From positions 1 through 47,542 of the forward strand of contig NZ_JAAVNE010000042.1 in assembly GCF_012103215.1 (NCBI RefSeq): a stretch of DNA of 47,542 bases. The letters run 5' to 3'. The notes below the pieces were generated by a model. The model searched no databases, had not been told where the DNA came from, and saw only the letters and a list, made by a program, of their open reading frames with translations. The translations under genes were made by a program, and so were the position numbers. The stretch comes from Falsiroseomonas selenitidurans (lineage in GTDB: Bacteria; Pseudomonadota; Alphaproteobacteria; Acetobacterales; Acetobacteraceae). Of the stretch, positions 36,426 through 44,286 are shown piece by piece (position 1 is the stretch's first letter; each line of letters begins with the position of its first letter).

Positions 36426-37158
36426 GCCGCGCCACGCCGCCATCCGCGCCGAGATCGAAGGCCGCATCCTGTCCGGTGCGCTGCGCCCCGGGGACCGGCT
36501 GCCGTCGGAGGCGGAACTGGTCGCGGCGCATGGCGTCTCCCGCATGACGGCAAGCCGCGCGCTGGCGGATCTGGTGGCGGCCGGGCTGGTGGTGCGCCGC
36601 CGCAAGGCAGGCAGCTTCGTCGCCATGCCGCGGGCGGAGGAGGCGCTGTTCGGCATCCCCGACATGCGCGCCACCATCGGCCCCGGCCGTTCCCATGCGG
36701 TGCTGAAGCGCACGCTGCGGGCGGCCGGCGCGGCGGATCGGGCGCGGCTGGGCCCGCTGCCGCGCGGTGCCCGGGTGCTGGCGCTGCAGGTGCGCCACAT
36801 GGCCGGCGCCACGCCGCACGCGCTGGAGGACCGGCTGATCAACCTGGACGCGGTGCCGGAAGCCGCGGCGGAAGCCTTCGGCGCGGTGCCGCCCGGCTCC
36901 TGGCTGCTGGACCGCGTACCCTGGACCGAGGCCGAGCATCGCATCCAGGCGTTGGCTGCCGATGCCGCCGCGGCGGCGCTGCTCGGCATCGCGCCCGGCG
37001 CGCCCTGCCTGGTGCTGGACCGCATCAGCCGCTGTCAGGGCAGGCCGATCACCGCCGTGCGCCTGACCTATCCGGGGGACCGCCACGCGTTGACCAGCCG
37101 CGCCACCGCCACCACCCGGTTGCGCGAAGCGCCGCAAGCGGGCATGCGGAAGGCATGA
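36418..37158 (+). CDS. hutC: GntR-family histidine-utilisation repressor HutC
   Basis: This is a 246-residue transcription regulator. Residues about 1-65 form the GntR winged helix (GALRPGDRLPSEAELVAAHGVS, then MTASRALADLVAAGLVVRRRKAGSFV). Residues about 85-240 match the UTRA effector domain, ending YPGDRHALTSRATAT. HutC usually senses urocanate. ATG 36418 is preferred over 36400 because the latter lies in the operator. No ribosome site is visible, so translation may be weak or leaderless, which suits a repressor. Its stop overlaps the hutF start as ATGA. The nearby operator and the hut genes on both sides make the assignment secure. Confidence 0.92.
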   Translation: MPKPRHAAIRAEIEGRILSGALRPGDRLPSEAELVAAHGVSRMTASRALADLVAAGLVVRRRKAGSFVAMPRAEEALFGIPDMRATIGPGRSHAVLKRTLRAAGAADRARLGPLPRGARVLALQVRHMAGATPHALEDRLINLDAVPEAAAEAFGAVPPGSWLLDRVPWTEAEHRIQALAADAAAAALLGIAPGAPCLVLDRISRCQGRPITAVRLTYPGDRHALTSRATATTRLREAPQAGMRKA

Positions 37159-38519
37159 CAACCCAGCTTCTCGCCGCCACCGCGCTGCTGCCGCAAGGCT
37201 GGGCGCGGGAGGTGCTGATCGAGACCGACGCCGCCGGCTTCATCAGCGCCGTCACCCCCGAAGCCATGCCGCCGGGCGGCGTGCGCCGCCTGGCCGGGGC
37301 CGTGGTGCCGGGCGTGCCGAACCTGCACTCCCACGCCTTCCAGCGCGCCATGGCCGGCGGCGCGGAACGCCGCAGCCCGCAGGGGCAGGACAGCTTCTGG
37401 ACCTGGCGGGAGACGATGTACCGCTTCGTCGGCCGCTTCGCGCCGGAGGATGCGGAGGCCGTCGCCGCGCAGCTGCATGTCGAGCTGCTGGAGCACGGTT
37501 TCACGGGTCTTTGCGAGTTCCACTACCTGCACCATCAGCCGGACGGCACGCCCTATGCCGACCGGGCGGAGATGGCGCGGCGCAACATCGCGGCCGCCCG
37601 GCGCAGCGGCATCGGGCTCACCATGCTGCCCAGCCTGTACCGCCATGGCGGCATCTTTGGCGTGGCGCCGCATGCGGGGCAGCGGCGCTTCCTGAACGAC
37701 CTGGACGGCTTCCTCACCATCGTGGAGTCCATGCGGGCCGCCATCGGCGGCGATCCGCAGATGGCGCTCGGCCTTGCCCCGCATTCGCTGCGCGCCGTGA
37801 CGCCCGAGATGCTGCGCGCCATCCAGGATTTCACCGGCCCCCTCCACATCCACGCCGCCGAACAGCCGAAGGAGGTCGCGGAATGCCTGGCCGCCACCGG
37901 CGCGCGCCCGGTGCGCTGGCTGCTGGACAATGCGCCGCTGGATGCGCGCTGGGTGCTGATCCACGCGACGCACATGGATGCCGGCGAGATCGAGGGCCTG
38001 GCGCGCTGCGGCGCCGTCGCCGGGCTGTGTCCGACGACCGAGGCCTCGCTCGGCGATGGCATCTTCGCGCTGCCCGCCTATCTCGCCGCCGGCGGCCGCT
38101 TCGGCATCGGCACGGACAGCCATGTGGGCACCGCGCCGCGCGACGAATTGCGCCAGCTGGAAACCAGCCAGCGCCTGAGGGACAATTCCCGATCCGTCGC
38201 CACGGCAGACCAGAACCCGCATCCCGGGCGCACGCTGCTGGACGCGGCGCTGGCCGGCGGCGCCCAGGCCAGCGGCCGGCCGACCGGCGCCCTCGCGCCG
38301 GGGCTGCGCGCCGACCTGGTGGAACTCGATGCGCAGCACCCGACGCTGATCGGGCGGGAAGGCGATGCGCTGCTGGATGCCTGGCTGTTCAGCGGCCAGT
38401 CCAACCCGGTGAAGACCGTGATGGTGGGCGGCCGCGTGGTGGTGGAGGCCGGGCGGCACATCCACGCCATGGCGATCCGGGACGAATTCGGCGCGGCAAT
38501 GCGGAGGCTTCTGGCATGA
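37155..38519 (+). CDS. hutF: formimidoylglutamate deiminase HutF
   Basis: This 454-residue amidohydrolase converts N-formimidoyl-L-glutamate to N-formylglutamate and ammonia, the fourth step of the five-step histidine pathway. Motifs are GVPNLHSHAFQRAMAGG (metal site and HutF-typical QRAMAG), EFHYLHHQPDG, IHAAEQPKEV, LIHATHMD and FGIGTDSHVGTAP. The length is typical. The start overlaps the hutC stop and the stop overlaps the SDR start, both as ATGA. The next enzyme, HutG (N-formylglutamate amidohydrolase), is not present in the window, so it must be encoded elsewhere. Confidence 0.95.
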   Translation: MTTQLLAATALLPQGWAREVLIETDAAGFISAVTPEAMPPGGVRRLAGAVVPGVPNLHSHAFQRAMAGGAERRSPQGQDSFWTWRETMYRFVGRFAPEDAEAVAAQLHVELLEHGFTGLCEFHYLHHQPDGTPYADRAEMARRNIAAARRSGIGLTMLPSLYRHGGIFGVAPHAGQRRFLNDLDGFLTIVESMRAAIGGDPQMALGLAPHSLRAVTPEMLRAIQDFTGPLHIHAAEQPKEVAECLAATGARPVRWLLDNAPLDARWVLIHATHMDAGEIEGLARCGAVAGLCPTTEASLGDGIFALPAYLAAGGRFGIGTDSHVGTAPRDELRQLETSQRLRDNSRSVATADQNPHPGRTLLDAALAGGAQASGRPTGALAPGLRADLVELDAQHPTLIGREGDALLDAWLFSGQSNPVKTVMVGGRVVVEAGRHIHAMAIRDEFGAAMRRLLA

Positions 38520-39271
38520 GTGGTCAATTGGCGGGGCAGGTGGCGATCATCACCGGCGGCAGCCGCGGCATCGGCCGCGCCATCGCGCTGCTTTTCGCGC
38601 GCGAGGGTGCCGACATCGCCTTCTGCCACCTGGACGACGCCGAGGGCGCGGCGGCCGTGGTCGCGCAGATCGAGGCGCTGGGCCGCCGCGCGGTCGCGGC
38701 CGCCGTCGATGTCGCGGACCTGCCGGCGCTGCGCGGCTTCATCGCGCAGGCGCAGGCGCAACTCGGCCCCTGCGACATCCTGGTGAACAATGCCGGCCTC
38801 AACCTGCGCGGGGCCATCGGCACCATCACGGAGGACATGTTCGACCGGGTGATGGATGTGCACGTCAAGGCCAGCTTCTTCGCCGCCCAGGCGGTGTGGG
38901 ACGGCATGGCCGCGCGCGGCCGCGGGCGCATCATCACCACGGCGAGCCAGCTTGGCCTGAAGGGCGCGGCGAACATCGTGCCCTATTGCACCGCCAAGGC
39001 GGCGCTGATCGGCTTCACCCGCGCCTTGGCCTTCGAGGGCGCGCCGCTGGGCATCCTGGTGAACGCCATCGCGCCGGGGCCGGTGGCCACCGACCTGACG
39101 GCGCAGCTTGGCCCGGACTGGGCCGAGCGCACGGGGGCGAAGCTGCCCATCGGGCGCGTCGGCCAGCCGGAGGAGATCGCGGCGGCGGCGCTGCTGCTGG
39201 CCTCCTCCCCCGGCGGGGATTTCTTCGTGGGCGCGACGCTGTCGCCCAATGGCGGGGACATCATGCACTGA
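38516..39271 (+). CDS. short-chain dehydrogenase/reductase (FabG-like SDR)
   Basis: This 251-residue cytoplasmic oxidoreductase has the nucleotide-binding motif IITGGSRGIGRAIA at residues 11-24, ILVNNAGLN, catalytic serine in TTASQLG and active-site YCTAKAALIGF (Tyr-x-x-x-Lys). The C-terminus GATLSPNGGDIMH replaces the usual VDGG with SPNGG. It starts in an ATGA overlap with hutF, so it belongs to the divergent hut operon. A role in histidine catabolism is not known for SDRs. It may act on a side product or a linked substrate. Confidence 0.9.
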   Translation: MSGQLAGQVAIITGGSRGIGRAIALLFAREGADIAFCHLDDAEGAAAVVAQIEALGRRAVAAAVDVADLPALRGFIAQAQAQLGPCDILVNNAGLNLRGAIGTITEDMFDRVMDVHVKASFFAAQAVWDGMAARGRGRIITTASQLGLKGAANIVPYCTAKAALIGFTRALAFEGAPLGILVNAIAPGPVATDLTAQLGPDWAERTGAKLPIGRVGQPEEIAAAALLLASSPGGDFFVGATLSPNGGDIMH

Positions 39272-39272
39272 C

Positions 39273-40109
39273 ATGGCACGCCTGGTGACATTGAGCGCGG
39301 CGCAGGCCGTGACCGCCATCGAATGGGCCGCCGCCGAGGGCTGGAACCCCGGCCTGGCGGACCTGCCCTGCTTCCTGGCGCAGGATCCCGGGCTGTTCCT
39401 GGCCATGGAGGAAGGCGCGCAACTGCTCAGCCTGATCGCCGCCACGCGCTACGGCGCCGATTTCGGCTTCATCGGCTTCTACATCGCGCGGCCGGAGGCG
39501 CGCGGGCAGGGGCACGGCATGGCGGTGTGGCGCGGCGCCATGGCGCAGCTTGAAGGCCGGCTGGTGGGGCTGGATGGCGTGGTGGCGCAGCAGGACAACT
39601 ACCGGAAATCCGGTTTCAGCCTCGCCTGGAACAACATCCGCTTCGGCGGCGTGCCGGTGCGCCCGCCGGTGCCCGTGCGCGGCATCGTGCCGGCCGCCGA
39701 GGTGCCCTTCGCCGCGCTGGCGGCGCTGGACCGCAGCGTGTTCCCGGCGGCGCGCGCCGCCTACCTCCGCGCCTGGATCGACCAGCCCGGCCATGTGGCG
39801 CTGGCGGCGGTGCAGGATGGCGCGGCCACCGGCTTCGGCGTGATCCGCCCGGCGCGGGAGGGGCACAAATTCGGCCCGCTGGTGGCGGAAACGCCGGAGG
39901 TGGCCGAGGCCCTGGCCGCCGCCCTGCTGGCCCGCGTGCCGGATGGCCCGGTGTTCCTGGACGTGCCGGAACCCCACCGCGCCGCGGTGGCGCTGGCCGA
40001 GCGCCTCGGGCTGGCGCCGGGATTCGAAACGGCGCGCATGTACACCGGGCCGGCGCCGGCGATTCGGGCGGAGCGGCTGTTCGGGGTGATGAGTTTCGAG
40101 TTGGGGTAG
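39273..40109 (+). CDS. GNAT-family acetyltransferase, two-domain
   Basis: This 278-residue protein starts at ATG 39273, two bases after the SDR stop (TGACATG). The N-terminal half is a GNAT domain with the acetyl-CoA loop FYIARPEARGQGHGMAVW (R/Q-x-x-G-x-G/A form). The C-terminal half, from about residue 135, resembles the YitH/HolE-type (DUF1248, Acetyltransf_18) domain, with DRSVFPAARAAYLRAWI, GFGVIRPAREGHKFGPL and FLDVPEPHRAAV. It ends the hutC-hutF-SDR operon. The stop TAG is followed by a G-run and then the lower-GC region begins. The acceptor substrate is unknown, with an amino acid or its derivative plausible from context. Confidence 0.85.
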   Translation: MARLVTLSAAQAVTAIEWAAAEGWNPGLADLPCFLAQDPGLFLAMEEGAQLLSLIAATRYGADFGFIGFYIARPEARGQGHGMAVWRGAMAQLEGRLVGLDGVVAQQDNYRKSGFSLAWNNIRFGGVPVRPPVPVRGIVPAAEVPFAALAALDRSVFPAARAAYLRAWIDQPGHVALAAVQDGAATGFGVIRPAREGHKFGPLVAETPEVAEALAAALLARVPDGPVFLDVPEPHRAAVALAERLGLAPGFETARMYTGPAPAIRAERLFGVMSFELG

Positions 40110-40243
40110 GGGGCGAACTGGCGTGGGGTTGGCCGCTGATATTAGCACGAAGGCGAGTAGTTGAACCCAATCAGCGCAGGCCCAATCGCGGCGCATCTGC
40201 TCATAAAAGGCCCCCAGACTCCATTTTTAATATTTCGATCAAT

Positions 40244-41143
40244 TCAATGATAGCTGACTGCCTCCGTGATAAACCTCCCAATGTCTTGTCTCCGCCAATC
40301 TGGGCACTGTTCGCTACTGCCGGCACACACTTTCTCAACATCGCCGACGACGCTCCGGAACACGGCGCCACGCACAGACCATTGCGAAACAGGAAAATCC
40401 GAGAGCCGCAGCGTACCTGCCCCACGCAGACCGCGGACGAAAAGGCTTTCGAGCCTGCTGCCACGAAAATCGACGTCGCCCAGCACCATGACATTCTCGA
40501 TTGAGACCGATGCTGACGATCCCGCCACTTCGAGATTCCCGAGTACCACAAGATGTCGCAAGGCAAGGTATTCCAGCCGGCTGTCTTCGATCCGAAGAGA
40601 CTGGACCACAATGGGCGACGTCGCTCGCCCTTCCAGACGGAGGTGTGAGCCTACGAACGCCGCACGCTCAATACGCAGCGGATGCAACAGCATTGGCGCT
40701 GCTCCAAGACTCCTCGGGTCGGATGTGAAGATGGTGTTCAGGATCGTTCCAATATCGACGCTAAAAATCCCGGCAAGCGGGCAGCGTTCGTTGAGGGCGC
40801 TGAAGGCCCGATTGAGCCGCTCACATACGACGTGAAAGCCACTTCGGCTGAACCACGGCACAGCCAAGCCTGCCAGATCGACATCACCACCGGCGGAAAG
40901 AGGCCGTATGGCCAGCACCTGTCCAATGGAAAGTGCCGCACCAGTCGGATCGAAACTCCTCGCAAAGCCGCGAAGCTCATCCACTTCGATAACCCGGCGC
41001 ATCAAAACGCATCGCTCTATCTTCTCGGCCAGATTGGCCGATGTGTCAATGTAATCGAGTCTTTCTACACGACACGATGGTTGTGCTGTAGAAGGCGCAG
41101 CCGCCAGGCTCAGCAGTACAAGGAAGACTGTGAATGTTCGCAT
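40244..41143 (-). CDS. exported protein with beta-helix-like repeats, unknown function
   Basis: This 299-residue protein begins with a Sec signal (MRTFTVFLVLLSLAAAP, cleavage after STAQ). ATG 41143 is two bases after the protease stop. The alternative GTG 41155 overlaps that gene and extends the signal only slightly. The mature part has an N-terminal domain with cysteines at CRVERL, ERCVLM, HVVCERL and ERCPLAG. A run of short hydrophobic repeats follows (about residues 155-260), for example RLEYLALRHLVVLGNLEVAG and NVMVLGDVDFRGSRLESLFV, which look like strands of a right-handed beta-helix, somewhat like pentapeptide-repeat proteins. The C-terminus has KVCAGSSEQC. No family is recognised. It is the last gene of a three-gene, lower-GC operon. 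Confidence 0.75.
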   Translation of the reverse strand: MRTFTVFLVLLSLAAAPSTAQPSCRVERLDYIDTSANLAEKIERCVLMRRVIEVDELRGFARSFDPTGAALSIGQVLAIRPLSAGGDVDLAGLAVPWFSRSGFHVVCERLNRAFSALNERCPLAGIFSVDIGTILNTIFTSDPRSLGAAPMLLHPLRIERAAFVGSHLRLEGRATSPIVVQSLRIEDSRLEYLALRHLVVLGNLEVAGSSASVSIENVMVLGDVDFRGSRLESLFVRGLRGAGTLRLSDFPVSQWSVRGAVFRSVVGDVEKVCAGSSEQCPDWRRQDIGRFITEAVSYH

Positions 41144-41145
41144 GG

Positions 41146-42732
41146 TTAACGCCACATCGCGAAAGCCATTGGATCGACTCCGAGCGGGTCAGGCCTTAAG
41201 GGTAGCTGGCCCCAGATCTCCCAACGCTCGCCATGTGTGCCGGCTGGTATGAGTGCCGGATGCAGCATTGTGAGTGTCACCGTCTCGCTCACCATTAGCG
41301 TAAGGCGCAGCATCCCGTCGAGCATTGCTGCTTCCTGCCAGGACAGACGCCCTGGCTGGTCGTCAAGATCGACGCGGCAGGAACCGCCCAGCAGATCCGC
41401 AGCGCGGGTAAACCGCCGCTGCAGCCGTGTGCCAGGAACATAGGGATCGACCATGATCCACGATGCGCGGTGAAGATTGACGAGGCGCCGGTTGAAGTGA
41501 TCGCTGAGCGAAAGAAGAACGCCAGCGTGGTTGAACCCGGGCTCAAGCGGACCAATCGGGATCTCCACGACGAGCAGCGCGCCCTCGGTCGTCGGCTGCG
41601 TCGCCGCCTGCACCCGCCGCGCGCTGGCAGCATCGAAACAAGCAAGCCGAACTCGAAGCCGGGCGAAAGTGTCGAGTAATGCGGCGCCGTCCGGGCTCGG
41701 CAGATTGCGCGGCGACAGTGGGGCGTTCCACGCGATTGGAGCGGCTCCAAAAGCTGCGCCACTTTCCCGTGGAAGGGTGAAGCCAACCTTCTCGCGCAGC
41801 CAGTTGGCATAAGCGCGCAGCGGCCCGACCGCTGTTGCAAGGCGCAAGACCAAATGCGCCTGCAACACGCCACCGCGCAAAGGTCGGTCGCCCGCCATAA
41901 GCTGATCGAGGTAGAAGATCTGGTCGACCTCCGCGCTGCGTTGGGCTGAGTCGAGACCCGCGCAGGAAACCTGTGGCAAGACCTCCGAAGCTGGTCGCAG
42001 GGCATGCACGGCGTCGATCGGGATCGCCCAGGAAATATAAGTACCTGCGGCTGGCACGCCGCCATTGGCGACACCGACGACCCGACCGGATGGGGCGATG
42101 AGCGGGGCACCAGAATCACCAGGTGCAATCGCATTCTGCACCCCGATAACCGCCTGCGAAAGATCAGGGAAGCCGAGCCGGGCCAGCCGGATCTGCAGGT
42201 CCTCCGCCAGAATGGCGTTTAACTGGCGCGCAAGGCTGCGGATATCAGCTCTGGAATCCAAGACCTTCGGCGCGCGCTCTGCGTGCCCAAGGATGGTGGC
42301 TTGGAGTCCACGCGGATCTGCGCGGTACTCCGCCTCGAGCGGCACAACCCCCGGCGGAAGTGTCGCTGTAATGCGGAGGAGTGCTAGGTCGTGACCTGCA
42401 TGCGCCAGTTCCACCGAAGTTTCCTGGAGGGCGGTCCCGAGCCCATCGCCAGAAATCGAGCCGAACCGGTAGCGCTTCAGGCCGTCTCCACACACGGCGT
42501 GCAGCGCAGTCAGAATGCCGACGGTACCGTTTGGAAGTCGAAACAGAAAGCCGGAGGCCAAGCGTGGCGTACCAGTCGTCCTGCCTTCCTCGCAGGGTCG
42601 GATGTGGCAGGGCAGGAATGTGACCTGCACGATTGATCGAGCATGCTGCTCGATCCACGCCGGTGGCTGGGCCTTGGCCGCTGTCCAGCTCAGCAGCGTG
42701 ACCACTACTGCCCAGATCACGAGCCGACTCAC
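41146..42732 (-). CDS. exported trypsin-like serine protease with C-terminal extension
   Basis: This 528-residue protein begins with a Sec signal (LVIWAVVVTLLSW, cleavage after AKA). GTG 42732 is chosen because it overlaps the preceding stop as GTGA. GTG 42741 is the alternative. A chymotrypsin-fold protease domain covers about residues 25-245 and its triad is intact: His78 in LTALHAVCG, Asp115 in HAGHDLALLRI, Ser207 in APGDSGAPLIAPSGRVVGV. A cysteine pair CHIRPC lies near residue 42. Residues 250-528 form a long extension of mixed secondary structure with no recognised domain. It should act in the periplasm or outside the cell. It sits between a membrane protein and a beta-helix-like protein in one operon, and either could be its substrate or anchor. 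Confidence 0.85.
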   Translation of the reverse strand: MSRLVIWAVVVTLLSWTAAKAQPPAWIEQHARSIVQVTFLPCHIRPCEEGRTTGTPRLASGFLFRLPNGTVGILTALHAVCGDGLKRYRFGSISGDGLGTALQETSVELAHAGHDLALLRITATLPPGVVPLEAEYRADPRGLQATILGHAERAPKVLDSRADIRSLARQLNAILAEDLQIRLARLGFPDLSQAVIGVQNAIAPGDSGAPLIAPSGRVVGVANGGVPAAGTYISWAIPIDAVHALRPASEVLPQVSCAGLDSAQRSAEVDQIFYLDQLMAGDRPLRGGVLQAHLVLRLATAVGPLRAYANWLREKVGFTLPRESGAAFGAAPIAWNAPLSPRNLPSPDGAALLDTFARLRVRLACFDAASARRVQAATQPTTEGALLVVEIPIGPLEPGFNHAGVLLSLSDHFNRRLVNLHRASWIMVDPYVPGTRLQRRFTRAADLLGGSCRVDLDDQPGRLSWQEAAMLDGMLRLTLMVSETVTLTMLHPALIPAGTHGERWEIWGQLPLRPDPLGVDPMAFAMWR

Positions 42733-43406
42733 GATCCGCACGCCCCAAACCGAGCCGCTGAGAGCAGTGCAAGGCGGAAGGTGCTTTCCTGCATATTTGG
42801 GGGCAATGGTTGCCTGCGCACCCAGGCTGCCATGTCGGCAAACCGCCCCGGTTGACGATCAAACCGCTCGATGAACACGGGATCGCTCAGCAAAGTTTGG
42901 CCGGCCGGGGGGCGAAGCAGCGAATTGCTGCATTGCGGTATTGAGACTGTTGCAGAGGGCGTTTCCGCTCCCGCCGTACCAGAAGCGCTGCGAAGAGGCG
43001 ACAACGGCGGAAAAATAACAGCTGCTCCACCACCTGCTGCAGCAGCCTTACCGAGTTGATCGGCTATCTCCCTGTTGTTCATTCCCAGGCCGCGTAAGCT
43101 GGCGATCAACTGCTCTCCAGGGCTCGGCTGCGTGCTTCGCCAAACCAGCCCCCCAGCCATTGATGGAAGAAGTCCAAGCACGAAGGGCGTGACAAAGAGC
43201 ACAAAAATCCGCCACCGCATAAATAGTAGACGGTTCGATGCGGCGGCGCTCCCTGCCAATGCGCCTGCCAAAGCTAAAGTAGCGGTCACGGCAACGCCGG
43301 CTACAGGGCTCTCCGACAGACCGATTAGTGCGCCAGTCATGCCGCCGAGTAGCACCCCAGCGATAGCAACATCGCGCACGAACATCTTTCGCAAAGATAT
43401 GCTCAT
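42729..43406 (-). CDS. membrane protein with three helices and exported C-terminal domain, unknown function
   Basis: This 225-residue protein starts at ATG 43406, preceded by GGGGGG. The frame extends to 43463 but without a good signal. Three hydrophobic helices are seen at about 12-30, 34-56 and 65-87, with basic residues before the first (SLRKMFVRD) and before the third (NRLLFMRWR), favouring a cytoplasmic N-terminus and an exported C-terminus. The C-terminal 135 residues include LRGLGMNNREIADQLG, which resembles a helix-turn-helix but would be on the periplasmic side, and two cysteines (Cys159, Cys223). A Ser/Pro-rich linker lies at 132-155. No family is recognised. It is first in the operon and overlaps the protease gene. 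Confidence 0.7.
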   Translation of the reverse strand: MSISLRKMFVRDVAIAGVLLGGMTGALIGLSESPVAGVAVTATLALAGALAGSAAASNRLLFMRWRIFVLFVTPFVLGLLPSMAGGLVWRSTQPSPGEQLIASLRGLGMNNREIADQLGKAAAAGGGAAVIFPPLSPLRSASGTAGAETPSATVSIPQCSNSLLRPPAGQTLLSDPVFIERFDRQPGRFADMAAWVRRQPLPPNMQESTFRLALLSAARFGACGS

Positions 43407-43764
43407 GCGCGCCCCCCAAAAGGTCAAGCTTCGATCATGGGCTATGCCAAAAGCTGCCGCCACCCCGACAGCTTAGGTGAGTGCGTTGCAGAATGAGAAG
43501 GAAATAATGCGTTGAGGTTGTTGGCGAAGGGTTGGCGATAGCGGGCGACTAACACTCTCGCACTCGTTCCGCTCGCCTCCTCGTTGGCTCGGCCTGTGGA
43601 TTCGGTGTGCCCGATGCTGCACGCGACAAATGTGCCCGTAATTGGGTACAGGCAGGAAAATGACCAGCAGGCGGATCAAGCCAGCATGCACCACGCTGCT
43701 TCACGCAACAGGCACAAGGATGGCCGACCAAGCCGTGCCCCGCAGCCCGGCCCCAACCCCCCCC
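43407..43764 (-). other. 358-base gap upstream of the protease operon
   Basis: The stretch between the lipocalin stop and the membrane-protein start is less GC-rich than the surroundings and should hold the promoter of the three-gene operon. Minus-strand open frames of 60-73 codons here (43473-43694, 43549-43731) have no recognisable motif, start site or homology I can name. A near direct repeat GTTGGCGAAGG / GTTGGCGATAG lies near 43519-43541. I see no tRNA, integrase remnant or clear -35/-10 pair. Confidence 0.5.
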
Positions 43765-44286
43765 CTACTCCTGCGGCGTCGCCACCAGCCGCGTCACTTC
43801 AAACCCCTGCTGCGCCGCGGTGATCACCGCCTCCGCATAATCCCCCGGCGCCAGGCTCGGCGTGCGGGACAACACCCACAAGTAGTCGCGCCCCGGCGCC
43901 CCCACCACCGCCCAGCGATAGGCCGGGTCCAGCCCCACCACCCAGTAATCGCCGTAGAAGGGCCAGAAGAAGCTCACCCGCAGCCTCGCATTGCCGCTGC
44001 CCGGCACCGCATAGGCGCTGCCCTCCGCCACGCGCGGCGCGCCGTCGGCGCCGCGGCAGCGGTTCGTCACGCCGATCGTGCCGTCCGGCTTTGGCGTGTA
44101 GGTCGCCGTGGTGTGGGTGCAGACGCGACCGCTTCCGTCCTGGAAGCTGTTCGGAAACCGCGCGATCTCGAACCAGGTGCCGGCATAGCGGGCCAGGTCC
44201 ACCTGCGCCACCGTTTCCACCGGCGGCTGCCGCGGCGCGCCGGCGCAGGCGCCCAGCAGCAGCAGCAGGAACAGCGCGCGCCTCAT
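43765..44286 (-). CDS. lipocalin-family lipoprotein (Blc-like)
   Basis: This 173-residue outer-membrane lipocalin starts at ATG 44286, giving a lipoprotein signal (RRALFLLLLLGACAG) with lipobox LGAC. The lipocalin signature YAGTWFEIARFPNSFQ follows near residue 34, then a FWPFYGDYWVVGLDP strand pair and YLWVLSRTP, the usual Blc pattern. Blc-type proteins bind fatty acids or lysophospholipids and are linked to envelope stress. The start overlaps the deacetylase stop as ATGA, so the two are co-transcribed. Longer upstream frames merge with the deacetylase gene and are shadows. Confidence 0.92.
   Translation of the reverse strand: MRRALFLLLLLGACAGAPRQPPVETVAQVDLARYAGTWFEIARFPNSFQDGSGRVCTHTTATYTPKPDGTIGVTNRCRGADGAPRVAEGSAYAVPGSGNARLRVSFFWPFYGDYWVVGLDPAYRWAVVGAPGRDYLWVLSRTPSLAPGDYAEAVITAAQQGFEVTRLVATPQE

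Noticed and set aside
40110..40243. Possible tRNA or attachment site at the left edge of the lower-GC segment
   Set aside because: No cloverleaf or T-loop consensus could be found. The only GTTGAACCC-like string lacks matching stems.
40266..40835. Plus-strand open frames within the beta-helix-like gene
   Set aside because: They lack start signals and domains. The minus strand has a signal peptide, coupling to the protease gene and coherent hydrophobic repeats.
40244..43406. Calling the three-gene unit an anti-phage or toxin system
   Set aside because: No nuclease, nucleotide cyclase, TIR, immunity gene or mobile element is present. The sequence supports only an exported protease module of unknown purpose.
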